The notes under the pieces were generated by a model. It had not been told where the DNA came from, made no database searches, and saw only the letters and a list, made by a program, of their open reading frames with translations. From NCBI GenBank assembly GCA_040307385.1, contig JAWRJQ010000046.1, forward strand, positions 1 to 21,995: a stretch of DNA of 21,995 nucleotides. Direction: 5' to 3'. Source of the DNA: RUG721 sp040307385 (lineage in GTDB: Bacteria; Actinomycetota; Coriobacteriia; Coriobacteriales; Atopobiaceae). Positions 1-7,410 of this stretch are shown here, in pieces. Positions within the stretch are counted from its first letter, which is position 1. Each line of letters opens with the position of its first letter. The position numbers and the translations under genes were made by a program.

Positions 1-76
1 CCAGCTCGAGGGCGCGCTCGCGGTCGCAGTCGAGCGCGACGATGACGGCGTCGCGCGCTTCCATCTCATTCAGCAT
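1..76 (-). CDS. pyrF: Orotidine 5'-phosphate decarboxylase, 5' end only (partial)
   Basis: PyrF decarboxylates orotidine monophosphate to UMP, the last step of de novo pyrimidine synthesis. Only about 25 codons are inside the window. The start reads MLNEMEARDAVIVALDCDRE, and the VIVALD segment is the first beta strand of the OMP decarboxylase barrel, whose Asp is part of the conserved N-terminal motif. The ATG at 76 overlaps the pyrD stop (TGA at 72-70), and an AGGTG ribosome site sits 7 bases upstream; a second in-frame ATG at 64 is an alternative. Its position after pyrK-pyrD in the pyr operon agrees with the call. The rest of the gene runs off the left edge, so nothing can be said about its active-site residues. 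Confidence 0.85.
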   Translation of the reverse strand, partial: MLNEMEARDAVIVALDCDRERALEL

Positions 77-996
77 TCGAATGCACCTACCAAATCGTTG
101 ATGTCGGATACGCCCTGCACATGCGCCCATGCCTCGAGCTCGGCGAGGATGCGCGGCCCTGCTGCAGGATCGTAGAGGTTCTGCGTGCCGATGGTGACGG
201 CCGTGGCGCCCGCCAATATCATCTCGGCCGCATCGGCGCCGCTCGCAATGCCCCCGATGCCGTTGATGGGGATGCTCACGGCCTGCGCGGCCTCCCACAC
301 CATGCGCACGGCGATGGGGTGTATGGCGGGGCCCGACATGCCGCCCGTGGGTTTGGAGAGGCGGCTTCTGCGCGTGCGGATGTCGATGGACATCGCATTG
401 ATCGTGTTGATGAGCGAGAGGGCGTCGGCTCCCGCACCCTCGCAGGCCTTCGCGATCTCGGGCACGCGCACGGGCGCCATCTTCACGATCAGCGGGCGCG
501 AGACGAGCGGACGCACCGCACGAACGACCTCGGCAGCGTCCTCGGGCGTGCCGCCCACGAGCGCACCGCCGCGCGCGATGTTGGGGCAGCTGATGTTGAG
601 CTCCACGCCCGAGGCGAAGGGCGCGAGCTCCTCGATGAGGCGGACGGCGTCTCGATAGTCCTCGAGCGCATGCCCCGCGGCCTGCATGATGACGCGGCAT
701 CCGCGCCGCTCGAGGTCTTCGAGATAGGCGCCGTACGCATCCATGACGCCGGCGACGCCGGGGTTGGCGAGGCCGATGGTGTTCAAGATGCCCGAGGCGA
801 CCTCGCACATGCGCGGCGCGGGATTGCCCTCCCAGGCAACGGCGGACATGCCCTTGGTGGTGACGGCCCCCAGTGTGGCGACGTCGTAGAAGCCCTCGAA
901 CTGCCAGCCGAAGCCGAAGGTGCCCGAAGCCGTGTTGAGGGGGTTGCGCATCTCGATACCGCCCAGGTTCACGGCCATGCTCACCGCGCTCACCAT
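70..996 (-). CDS. pyrD: Dihydroorotate dehydrogenase, class 1B catalytic subunit
   Basis: This 308-aa cytosolic FMN enzyme oxidises dihydroorotate to orotate. Visible family features are GTFGFG near residues 25-30 and NISCPN at 134-139, where Cys137 is the catalytic base of class 1 enzymes. A late GIGGI...GAT FMN-phosphate region is followed by VTIGTQNLYDP. The adjacent pyrK makes it class 1B, the NAD-linked heterotetramer, rather than the fumarate-using class 1A. I chose the ATG at 996 because AGGAGG lies 4 bases upstream and it gives normal family length; the frame stays open further upstream, but that part is Arg-rich out-of-frame pyrK sequence. The start overlaps the pyrK stop (992-990) by 7 bases and the 3' end overlaps pyrF, so the three are probably translationally coupled. 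Confidence 0.96.
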   Translation of the reverse strand: MVSAVSMAVNLGGIEMRNPLNTASGTFGFGWQFEGFYDVATLGAVTTKGMSAVAWEGNPAPRMCEVASGILNTIGLANPGVAGVMDAYGAYLEDLERRGCRVIMQAAGHALEDYRDAVRLIEELAPFASGVELNISCPNIARGGALVGGTPEDAAEVVRAVRPLVSRPLIVKMAPVRVPEIAKACEGAGADALSLINTINAMSIDIRTRRSRLSKPTGGMSGPAIHPIAVRMVWEAAQAVSIPINGIGGIASGADAAEMILAGATAVTIGTQNLYDPAAGPRILAELEAWAHVQGVSDINDLVGAFEC

Positions 997-1814
997 GCCA
1001 CCTCCTCGGCATCGAAGACGGGGCCGTCCATGCAGCAGGAGGCGTAGCCGCCCGCCGAGAGCGCAACGTTGCAGACGCCGCAAGCGCCGAAGGCGCATCC
1101 CATCATGCGCTCGAGCGAGGCCTGGCAGGCGATGCCCGCGCGCGCAGAACGATGCGCCACGCCGCCCATCATAGCCTGCGGTCCGCAGGTGTAGATGCAG
1201 CCGTAGCCCCGCTCTGAGAGAAGCCGGTCCATCGCCTGCGTGACGAAGCCGGCGATGCCGTACGATCCATCATCGGTGGTGACGAGGACCCGCGCATCGT
1301 CGGCCATGAGCGGCTCGATCTCGGAAAGCAGCCGGAAAACGACCTTGGCCTCGGTCTGGGCGCCGGCGATCAGGTCGAAGGGTATGCCCGCTGCCGCCAG
1401 CATGCGGCCTGCAGCGGCCACGGGGGGAAGGCCGATGCCGCCGGCGACGAGCAGGCAGCGCTCCGACCCCGTCGCGGGCAGGCGCCAGCCCGTGCCGCAT
1501 GGACCCACCACGGTCGAAGCGTCGCCGGGCAGCATCCGCGCCAGCCTGCGCGTGCCCTCCCCCACCGCAGCGTAGTAGATCACCGTGCACGCGGTAGCGC
1601 GATCCGTTTCGGAGAACGATAGCGGGATGCGCAGGATATGGGTCGCGTCGCCCGGTACCTCGAAGTTCATGAACTGGCCGGGCGCAAGCTCCCGCGCAAC
1701 ATCGCTCGAGATCTCGAAGCGGTAGACGCCCTGCACAACCTCTTCGTTGGAGATCACGGAGAAGCGATGGAGGCCTACGGTGCCCCGAGGCATGCCGTGC
1801 GCGCTCCCGATCAT
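990..1814 (-). CDS. pyrK: Dihydroorotate dehydrogenase electron-transfer subunit
   Basis: PyrK carries FAD and a [2Fe-2S] cluster and passes electrons from PyrD to NAD+. The 274-aa product has a ferredoxin-reductase-like beta barrel with an RIPLSFS flavin-binding segment (residues 62-68). Next comes a nucleotide-binding region starting LLVAGGIGLPP (121-131), then a C-terminal Cys cluster with C240, C245, C248 and C260 or C261, matching the CX4CX2C...C pattern of PyrK. The ATG at 1814 overlaps the pyrC stop as ATGA. Its ribosome site (GGTGG) is weak, and an internal ATG at 1793 with GGGAG eight bases upstream is a reasonable alternative that would remove seven residues. The partner pyrD follows directly. 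Confidence 0.95.
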   Translation of the reverse strand: MIGSAHGMPRGTVGLHRFSVISNEEVVQGVYRFEISSDVARELAPGQFMNFEVPGDATHILRIPLSFSETDRATACTVIYYAAVGEGTRRLARMLPGDASTVVGPCGTGWRLPATGSERCLLVAGGIGLPPVAAAGRMLAAAGIPFDLIAGAQTEAKVVFRLLSEIEPLMADDARVLVTTDDGSYGIAGFVTQAMDRLLSERGYGCIYTCGPQAMMGGVAHRSARAGIACQASLERMMGCAFGACGVCNVALSAGGYASCCMDGPVFDAEEVAW

Positions 1815-3100
1815 GCCACCACGCCGTCTGCGAGCGTGCGCGTGCCCGCCATGAACACATCGGTGGCGGCTCCCGTGAGCGTCATGCCCAGGAACGCGGA
1901 GTTCTTGGACTTGCCCTGGAAGTAGTCTTCGGTCACCTCGACGGACTGCACGGGATCGATGAGCGTGAGATCGGCCACAGCTCCGGCCTCGACGGCGATG
2001 GGAGCGAGGCGCAGCACCTTGCGCGGGTTCACGGCCATGACCTCGACGAGGCGCTGCCAGCTCATCAGGCCGGGGGCCACCATGTTCGTGAGCATGAGCG
2101 GCAGCGAGGTCTCAAGTCCGATGGTGCCGAAAAAGGCGATCTCCCACTCGCAGTCCTTCTCATGGATTGCGTGGGGCGCGTGGTCGGTGACAAGGCAGTC
2201 GATGGAACCGTCGAGAATGCCCGCGCGCAGCGCCTCGGCATCCGAGGGAAGCCGCAGCGGAGGATTCATCTTGAGGCTGGTGTCATAGAGGTCGGTGATG
2301 TCGTCCTCATCGAGGAAGAGATGGTGCGGGGTGACCTCGCAGGTCACGGGCAGCCCTTCGGCCTTGGCGGCCTTCACGAGCTCGAGGCCTTTGGCCGTGG
2401 AGATGTGCGCGATGTGCAGGGCGCAGCCGGTGAGCTTGCACAGCTCGATGTCGCGCATGATCTCGAGCTCCTCGCCCAGGGCGGGCCAGCCGAACATGCC
2501 GAGGCGCGTGGAGGCGCGGCCCTCGTTGATGACCCCGCCGGCGCTGAGCGATTCGACCTCGCAGTGCGCGATGGCAACCTTGTCGAACTGCGACACGTAT
2601 CCCATGCAGGTGCGCATCATGCCGGCGCTCTGCACGCCGTGGCCGTCGTCGGAGAAGGCGCATGCGCCCTCCATCACCATGTCGCCGATCTCGGCGAGCG
2701 CCTCGCCCTGCTCGCCGCGCGTGAGCGCGCCGATGGGACGGATGTGCACGAGGCCCGCAGAGCGCCCGTGGTCGATCTGATAGCGGATCTCCGCGCCCGT
2801 GTCGGTCACGGGGTCGGTGTTGGGCATGGTCGCCACGTCGGTGAAGCCGCCGTGCGCGGCAGCGCGCGAGCCGGTGGCGATGGTCTCCTTGTACTCGAAT
2901 CCGGGATCGCGGAAGTGCACGTGCATGTCCACGAGGCCGGGCACGAGGTACTTGCCGGCACCGTCGATCACGGTGGCGGCTGCCGGGGCGTCGATGGATG
3001 CCGCCACCTGCGCGATCTTGTCGCCGTCGATCAGCACATCGAGGATGTCGTCGAGGTCGACCTGCGGATCGACGACATGGGCTCCCTTAATCAGATACAT
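1811..3100 (-). CDS. pyrC: Dihydroorotase
   Basis: Dihydroorotase cyclises N-carbamoyl-aspartate to dihydroorotate, the third step of pyrimidine synthesis. The 429-aa length and motifs fit the type I amidohydrolases. DMHVHFRDPG contains the first metal-binding pair (H60, H62), FSDDGHG supplies the conserved Asp region, AHCEV and HIAHIST carry further histidines, and VTDHAPH holds the catalytic Asp. The ATG at 3100 follows a strong GGAGGAGAG ribosome site and overlaps the end of pyrB by 14 bases; the stop overlaps the pyrK start by 4 bases. I see no sign of inactivation, since the metal ligands expected of an active enzyme are all present. Confidence 0.96.
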   Translation of the reverse strand: MYLIKGAHVVDPQVDLDDILDVLIDGDKIAQVAASIDAPAAATVIDGAGKYLVPGLVDMHVHFRDPGFEYKETIATGSRAAAHGGFTDVATMPNTDPVTDTGAEIRYQIDHGRSAGLVHIRPIGALTRGEQGEALAEIGDMVMEGACAFSDDGHGVQSAGMMRTCMGYVSQFDKVAIAHCEVESLSAGGVINEGRASTRLGMFGWPALGEELEIMRDIELCKLTGCALHIAHISTAKGLELVKAAKAEGLPVTCEVTPHHLFLDEDDITDLYDTSLKMNPPLRLPSDAEALRAGILDGSIDCLVTDHAPHAIHEKDCEWEIAFFGTIGLETSLPLMLTNMVAPGLMSWQRLVEVMAVNPRKVLRLAPIAVEAGAVADLTLIDPVQSVEVTEDYFQGKSKNSAFLGMTLTGAATDVFMAGTRTLADGVVA

Positions 3101-4022
3101 TGCTCTCTCCTCCCAGCAGCAGATACATCTCCGCCATCCGCGTGAGCACGCCGGCGTTGACCTGGTTCAGGATGCGCGAGCGGGCGCAGTCGGCCACGTC
3201 GGCGTTGATCTCCATGCCTCGGTTCATGGGACCGGGGTGGCAGATGATGGCGTCGTCCTTCATGCGGTCGACGCGCGCCATATCGAGCCCGTAGAGGCGG
3301 TTGTACTCGCGGCGGCTGGGGATGGAGGCGCCCTCCATGCGCTCGAGCTGCACGCGCAACATGTACACCACGTCCATATCCTCGATCACCTCATCGAGGC
3401 TGGAGGTCTGCGGGCAGCCGAACCAATCGGGATCGTCGACCTGGAAGGTGGGCGGGCCCACGAGCGTGACCTCGGCGCCCATGGTCTTGAGCGCGGGGGC
3501 GAGCGAGCCGCACACGCGGGAGTGCGCGAGATCGCCCACGACGGCGACCTTGAGGCCGTCCAGGTGCCCGAAATGCTCGCGGATGGTGTAGAGGTCGAGC
3601 ATGGCCTGCGTGGGATGCTGATGCTTGCCGTCGCCGGCGTTGATGACGATGGCGTCGGTGTTCTCGGTGATCTTCTGCGGTGTGCCGGCGAGCTTGGCGC
3701 GGCATACGAACATGTCGACGTTCATGGCGTCTATGGTTTGGATGGTATCGGCGAGGCTCTCGCCCTTCACCACCGAGGAGGTGGAGCCGCCCATGGAGAT
3801 GGAGTCGGCTGACAGGCGCTTCTCGGCGAGTTCGAAGGAACTCTTGGTGCGCGTGGAGGGCTCGAGGAAGAGATTCACGATGGTGCGGCCGCGCAGCGCG
3901 GGAACCTTCTTGATGATGCGGGCGTTGTTGACGGCGGCGAACGACTTGGCCGTATCGAGGATCTGCGTGATATCGTCAGTCGTCAGGCTGTACGTGTCGA
4001 TGAGGTGCTTGACCGAGAGCAT
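3087..4022 (-). CDS. pyrB: Aspartate carbamoyltransferase catalytic subunit
   Basis: PyrB transfers the carbamoyl group from carbamoyl phosphate to aspartate, the committed step of pyrimidine synthesis. The 311-aa protein shows the carbamoyl-phosphate loop STRTKSSFE (residues 56-64), HPTQAMLD in the middle and HPGPMNRGMEI near the C-terminus, all hallmarks of the family. There is no pyrI regulatory gene beside it, so the enzyme is probably an unregulated trimer as in Bacillus, with control at the level of the operon. The ATG at 4022 abuts the pyrR stop with no gap, and a GAGGGGAGTGAGG ribosome site lies inside the pyrR 3' end, so translation is likely coupled to pyrR. Confidence 0.96.
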   Translation of the reverse strand: MLSVKHLIDTYSLTTDDITQILDTAKSFAAVNNARIIKKVPALRGRTIVNLFLEPSTRTKSSFELAEKRLSADSISMGGSTSSVVKGESLADTIQTIDAMNVDMFVCRAKLAGTPQKITENTDAIVINAGDGKHQHPTQAMLDLYTIREHFGHLDGLKVAVVGDLAHSRVCGSLAPALKTMGAEVTLVGPPTFQVDDPDWFGCPQTSSLDEVIEDMDVVYMLRVQLERMEGASIPSRREYNRLYGLDMARVDRMKDDAIICHPGPMNRGMEINADVADCARSRILNQVNAGVLTRMAEMYLLLGGESNVSD

Positions 4023-4589
4023 CTACGCCTCACTCCCCTCTGCATCGTCCTTCACCCAGATCTCGACGGAGTTGGCGTCGTCGTTGGGGACGATGCGCAT
4101 GCGCACGTCCTCCCCACGCGACGAGGGCACGTTCTTGCCCACGAAGTCGGCGCGGATGGGCAGCTCGCGATGGCCGCGATCCACCATCACGGCGAGCTGG
4201 ACCGTCTTGGGCCGACCGTAATCCATGAGGGCGTCGAGCGCGGCGCGGATGGTGCGTCCGGTGTAGAGCACGTCGTCCACGAGCACGACGTCCTTGCCCT
4301 CCAGATCGAAGGGGAGGTCGGTGGCGTGGAGGACGGGTGCGATGTGGCGCATGACGTCGTCGCGGTAGAAGCTGATGTCAAGCGTGCCGATCTGGGGCCG
4401 CGCGCCCTCGATCTGCTCGATCTCATCGGCGAGCAGGGCTGCCAGGGGAACGCCCCTCGTGACGATCCCCACGAGCACGATGTTCGCCGATCCCTCGTTC
4501 TTCTCGAGGATCTCATGGGCGATGCGCGTGACCGCGCGCTTCATGGCGGCCTCGTCCATGATGGTCGCTTTGAGCCTATAGCCGTCCAT
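4023..4589 (-). CDS. pyrR: Bifunctional pyr operon RNA-binding regulator / uracil phosphoribosyltransferase
   Basis: PyrR senses UMP/UTP against PRPP and binds a loop in pyr leader RNA to lower expression; many homologues also make UMP from uracil. The 188-aa product has the type I phosphoribosyltransferase fold, with the PRPP loop VVLVDDVLYTGRT at residues 101-113 and the GIVTRGVPLA segment at 41-50. Two ATGs lie 6 bases apart. I chose the inner one at 4589 because GAAAGG ends immediately before the outer ATG (4595) but sits 6 bases from the inner one. The gene heads the pyr operon behind a leader with an intrinsic terminator, which suggests autoregulation by attenuation. Translational repression, as reported for mycobacterial PyrR, is the alternative. 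Confidence 0.95.
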   Translation of the reverse strand: MDGYRLKATIMDEAAMKRAVTRIAHEILEKNEGSANIVLVGIVTRGVPLAALLADEIEQIEGARPQIGTLDISFYRDDVMRHIAPVLHATDLPFDLEGKDVVLVDDVLYTGRTIRAALDALMDYGRPKTVQLAVMVDRGHRELPIRADFVGKNVPSSRGEDVRMRIVPNDDANSVEIWVKDDAEGSEA

Positions 4590-4606
4590 CTGCATCCTTT
4601 CTCATG

Positions 4607-4637
4607 AAAAAACACCGCTGCGCATGGCATGCGGTGT
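4607..4637 (-). terminator. Intrinsic terminator in the pyrR leader (putative attenuator)
   Basis: On the minus strand a 7-bp stem ACACCGC / GCGGTGT (4637-4631 with 4618-4612) encloses a 12-nt loop that can fold further, and the stem runs into a six-U tract (4612-4607). It lies downstream of the pyr promoter and just 17 bases ahead of the pyrR ATG, so it cannot simply end the upstream glycosyltransferase transcript. Its place between promoter and first gene is that of a pyr attenuator. I could not derive a convincing competing antiterminator by hand. Confidence 0.8.
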
Positions 4638-4676
4638 CGTTGCTCGGCAAGAAGAGTGCAGATGAGGCTATGTTGT

Positions 4677-4689
4677 TGCCTTGCGGGCA
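4677..4689 (-). promoter_or_regulatory. Candidate PyrR-binding hairpin in the pyr leader
   Basis: The minus strand reads TGCCCGCAAGGCA, a 4-bp stem (TGCC/GGCA) with loop CGCAA. The core CCCGCAAGGC fits the PyrR binding-loop pattern CCNGNGAGG known from Bacillus except for one G-to-A change, and it has the same CC/GG stem around a five-base purine-rich loop. I did not find the usual lower stem, so this is a candidate only. Confidence 0.4.
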
Positions 4690-4718
4690 TCGCGGTACCA
4701 CGCTTAAAGGTCCGGTTC

Positions 4719-4746
4719 AGTGTAGCACAGCGCGGGCGCCCTGCAA
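4719..4746 (-). promoter_or_regulatory. Probable promoter of the pyr operon
   Basis: On the minus strand TTGCAG (4746-4741) and TACACT (4724-4719) are 16 bases apart, and TGC directly before TACACT makes an extended -10. Transcription would start near 4712 and give a leader of roughly 120 nt that contains the PyrR-loop-like hairpin and the terminator. The promoter sits just after the end of the upstream glycosyltransferase, consistent with separate control of pyrimidine genes. Confidence 0.65.
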
Positions 4747-4756
4747 GCGGGAGGCG

Positions 4757-6610
4757 CTACAGGGCGCGTGAGTCCGGCTGCTGCAGTCCGAGATGCTCTT
4801 TCCAGAACTCGGGGCTCGTCAGGTGCGGACGCGCGTCCGCCCATGCGGCGCGCACCTCCCTGCGGCGCGCGCGGTAGTCGGCCATGAGGGCCTTGTAGCG
4901 GCCTTTGAGCTCCTTCCAGCGCGCACGGTCGAGATGGCGGATGTTGCCCTTGGTGGCATCCATGTTGAGCGCCACGAGCGTGTCGCGGGCGGCCGTGGCG
5001 CGTGCGGGATAGGCGCCCCGGCAGTAGTAGATGGCCGCGGGCTCGTGGATGAGCAGCGCGTCGGGCAAAAGGTGCCTGTCGTGCGGGATCTGCTCGAAGA
5101 GCTTGCGCGGGATGGAGCGCTCGAGGAACTCGCCGAAGTAGCGCATATCGGGCTTTATCTTGGCCATGATGCCCTGGTCGAGCTGCTCGACGGGCACGAG
5201 CGGCTCGTTGCGCGCGCGGTTGTCCATGAAGATCTGCTCGCCGTTCGCAGACGCCAGGAACTCCGGACCCTTCAGGTAGTCCTCGAAGCCCTGCAGCAGC
5301 AGGTCGCAGAACCAGTAGTTCATCGACCTCAGGTAGATGTTGAACGTGCGCGAGAAGCGCGCGAGGAACGCGCGCTCGAAGGGCAGGCCGTTGGATGCGT
5401 TCATGATGAGGAAGTTGCGGGTGTACTGGTAGGCGTCGACCGAAGCCGATGAGCGCCCGGCGAACTGCTCATGCCACACGCAGATGCCCGACATGACCAT
5501 GTAGGTGGGGTTGTTGCGCACGCCGAACTCCACGTCGTCGCAGCGCACGAACAGCGGCAGCGCCAAGCCGTTGGCGCGGATGGCCGACGTGGGGATGCAC
5601 GAGTACCACCAGGCGCCGTATGCGCGCCGCACCTCCACGTCGATGGATTCGTTGCGGGCGAGGTCGGCAACGGTATCGACGGCGAGGTTGGGCTTCACGC
5701 GGTCGTAGATGCCGTCCATCTTGACGAAAGCAACGTCCTCGAACTGGATGTTGGGACGTTCGATGTTGAGCATGGCGCCGTTGAGGAAGGCGTTCTCGTA
5801 GGCCTCGTTGCGCAACGTCAGCACGCCCAGCGTGCGGAAGATCGACTCGGGCAGGATGCGCACGTCGTCATCCATGAGCAGCACATGCGTGGCACCGCGC
5901 TCGCAGGCCTCCATCATGCCGCGAGCGAAGCCTCCGGCGCCGCCCACGTTGCCGTTTCCGATCACGGTGACGCCGCCGCCCGAGAGCGCCTCGACATCGA
6001 GCGTGCGGCCGTTGTCCACCACGAGCATCTCGAAACGATCGGCGATGGACTCCTCGCCTGTGAGCAGGGCGTCGCGCACGTTCTGGATGTTGGCGGTGAT
6101 GTAGTGCTCCTTCTTGAAGGTGGTCGTGGAGAGGAGCAGGCGCACGTCGCGCATCTCGTCGTCATAGACCTTCGAGAAGTATGAGGCGCGCACGATGCGG
6201 CAGGTACCCCGCGGAAACACCTCGAAGCCCGCGATGAGGCAGCTCGGCGAGACGTCGAGGGCAACATCGAACGACTGAACCTCGTCCGAAGCCTCCACGG
6301 AGAGGACGGGAAGCTCGGAGCGCCGGTTGATGGTGTCGTTGGCGAAGATGGAGCTGAGGTAGATGTCGCAGCCGTCGCCCGAGAGCTCGATGTGCAGGTA
6401 GGGCGTCACCACGCAGGTATAGCGGCGCCATTTGGCGATGGGCAGTCCGTTGATGTAGGTGGCGAAATCGGTGGCGCCGCGAAGCTCGAGCGCGCCCGTC
6501 TCCGCATCGTGGGCCGGCGGCTCCTGGTAGCTACGGTAGAACAGCTCGGGGCAGTCTGCGGCGAAATCGGGCGGCGTCAACAGCAGGTGCGCCAGCGTGT
6601 AGTCTCTCAT
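4757..6610 (-). CDS. GlfT2-like galactofuranosyltransferase (GT2 family)
   Basis: The 617-aa product resembles mycobacterial GlfT2, which polymerises galactofuranose from UDP-Galf on the cytoplasmic face. An N-terminal beta-rich domain (about 1-155) precedes a GT-A domain with GNGNVGGAGG at 218-227, the metal-binding MDDD at 246-249, the tryptophan pair in AWWYSCIP (334-335), LPLFVRCDDVEFG with acidic catalytic-type residues at 358-361, and VWH at 379-380. A basic helical C-terminal region follows. No signal peptide or membrane helix is visible. I chose the ATG at 6610 with GAGAGG upstream; the open frame extends 66 codons further into the ATPase gene but reads as shadow sequence. It follows the ABC exporter genes by 17 bases, so it probably builds the glycan they export. 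The exact sugar and linkage are inference. Confidence 0.85.
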   Translation of the reverse strand: MRDYTLAHLLLTPPDFAADCPELFYRSYQEPPAHDAETGALELRGATDFATYINGLPIAKWRRYTCVVTPYLHIELSGDGCDIYLSSIFANDTINRRSELPVLSVEASDEVQSFDVALDVSPSCLIAGFEVFPRGTCRIVRASYFSKVYDDEMRDVRLLLSTTTFKKEHYITANIQNVRDALLTGEESIADRFEMLVVDNGRTLDVEALSGGGVTVIGNGNVGGAGGFARGMMEACERGATHVLLMDDDVRILPESIFRTLGVLTLRNEAYENAFLNGAMLNIERPNIQFEDVAFVKMDGIYDRVKPNLAVDTVADLARNESIDVEVRRAYGAWWYSCIPTSAIRANGLALPLFVRCDDVEFGVRNNPTYMVMSGICVWHEQFAGRSSASVDAYQYTRNFLIMNASNGLPFERAFLARFSRTFNIYLRSMNYWFCDLLLQGFEDYLKGPEFLASANGEQIFMDNRARNEPLVPVEQLDQGIMAKIKPDMRYFGEFLERSIPRKLFEQIPHDRHLLPDALLIHEPAAIYYCRGAYPARATAARDTLVALNMDATKGNIRHLDRARWKELKGRYKALMADYRARRREVRAAWADARPHLTSPEFWKEHLGLQQPDSRAL

Positions 6611-6627
6611 GTCAACCTCTCTCGCCG

Positions 6628-7395
6628 TTAACTCTGGTAGCTCTTGTAGGCCTCGCATACCTCCGCGCACGGCCCGACCATCTTGAGATCGCCTTTCTCG
6701 ATCCATGCCACACGGTTGCACATGCGCTCCACCAGGTCGATGGAATGACTCACGAGCAGGACGGTCACGTTGTCGGATTCGATGAGCTCGTTGATGCGCC
6801 GCTCGCATTTTTGCTGGAAGAGGAAGTCGCCCACCGAGAGCGTCTCATCGACGATGAGGATGTCGGGCTCGGTGATGGTGGCGATGGCGAAGGCGATGCG
6901 CGCCACCATGCCGCTCGAGTAGTTCTTGAGGGGCATGTCCATGAAATCCCACAGCTCGGCGAAGTCAACGATGTCGTCGAAATGCTCGTCGATGAACTCC
7001 TTGCGATAGCCCAGCAGAGCGCCGTTGAGGTAGATGTTCTCGCGCGCGGTGAGCTCCATGTCGAAGCCGGCGCCGAGCTCGATGAGGGGCGCGATGGTGC
7101 CCGCGACCGTGCAGGTTCCCTCGGAGGCGTCGAGCACGCCGGCGATGATCTTGAGCATGGTGGACTTGCCCGATCCGTTGGTGCCCACAAGGCCGAACGC
7201 CTCTCCCCTCTTGACCTCGAAGGAGATGTTCTTGAGGGCGCGGAACTCCTTAAAACGCAGCTCATGCCTCATGAACGCGATGAAATACTCCTTGAGGGAG
7301 TTGAAACGCTCGGAGGCGATGTTGAAGATCATGGTGACGTCGTCGACCACGATGGCCGGCGCGCGATCGTCATAGGTTTTCGCACCGCTGCCCAT
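6628..7395 (-). CDS. Polysaccharide ABC exporter, ATP-binding subunit (Wzt/TagH type)
   Basis: This 255-aa ATPase would power export of a lipid-linked polysaccharide or teichoic-acid-like polymer through the adjacent permease. It has Walker A GTNGSGKST (71-79), the GAGFDMELTARENIYLNG segment typical of the Wzt/TagH subfamily, signature YSSGMVARI (159-167) and Walker B ILIVDET (179-185) with its catalytic Glu. Some family members carry a C-terminal carbohydrate-binding domain, but this one ends soon after the switch histidine (VSHS), so it is the short, substrate-tag-independent form. The ATG at 7395 is preceded by GGGAGG at 5 bases; a GTG two codons upstream is less likely. It lies 15 bases after the permease stop and just before the glycosyltransferase. 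Confidence 0.92.
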   Translation of the reverse strand: MGSGAKTYDDRAPAIVVDDVTMIFNIASERFNSLKEYFIAFMRHELRFKEFRALKNISFEVKRGEAFGLVGTNGSGKSTMLKIIAGVLDASEGTCTVAGTIAPLIELGAGFDMELTARENIYLNGALLGYRKEFIDEHFDDIVDFAELWDFMDMPLKNYSSGMVARIAFAIATITEPDILIVDETLSVGDFLFQQKCERRINELIESDNVTVLLVSHSIDLVERMCNRVAWIEKGDLKMVGPCAEVCEAYKSYQS

Positions 7396-7410
7396 GCACA
7401 CCTCCCGTCC

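Noticed and set aside
4590..4950. A full T-box riboswitch before pyrR
   Set aside because: Only the core 14-mer fits. No Stem I, specifier loop or antiterminator partner is visible, and the predicted start leaves about 10 bases before the motif.
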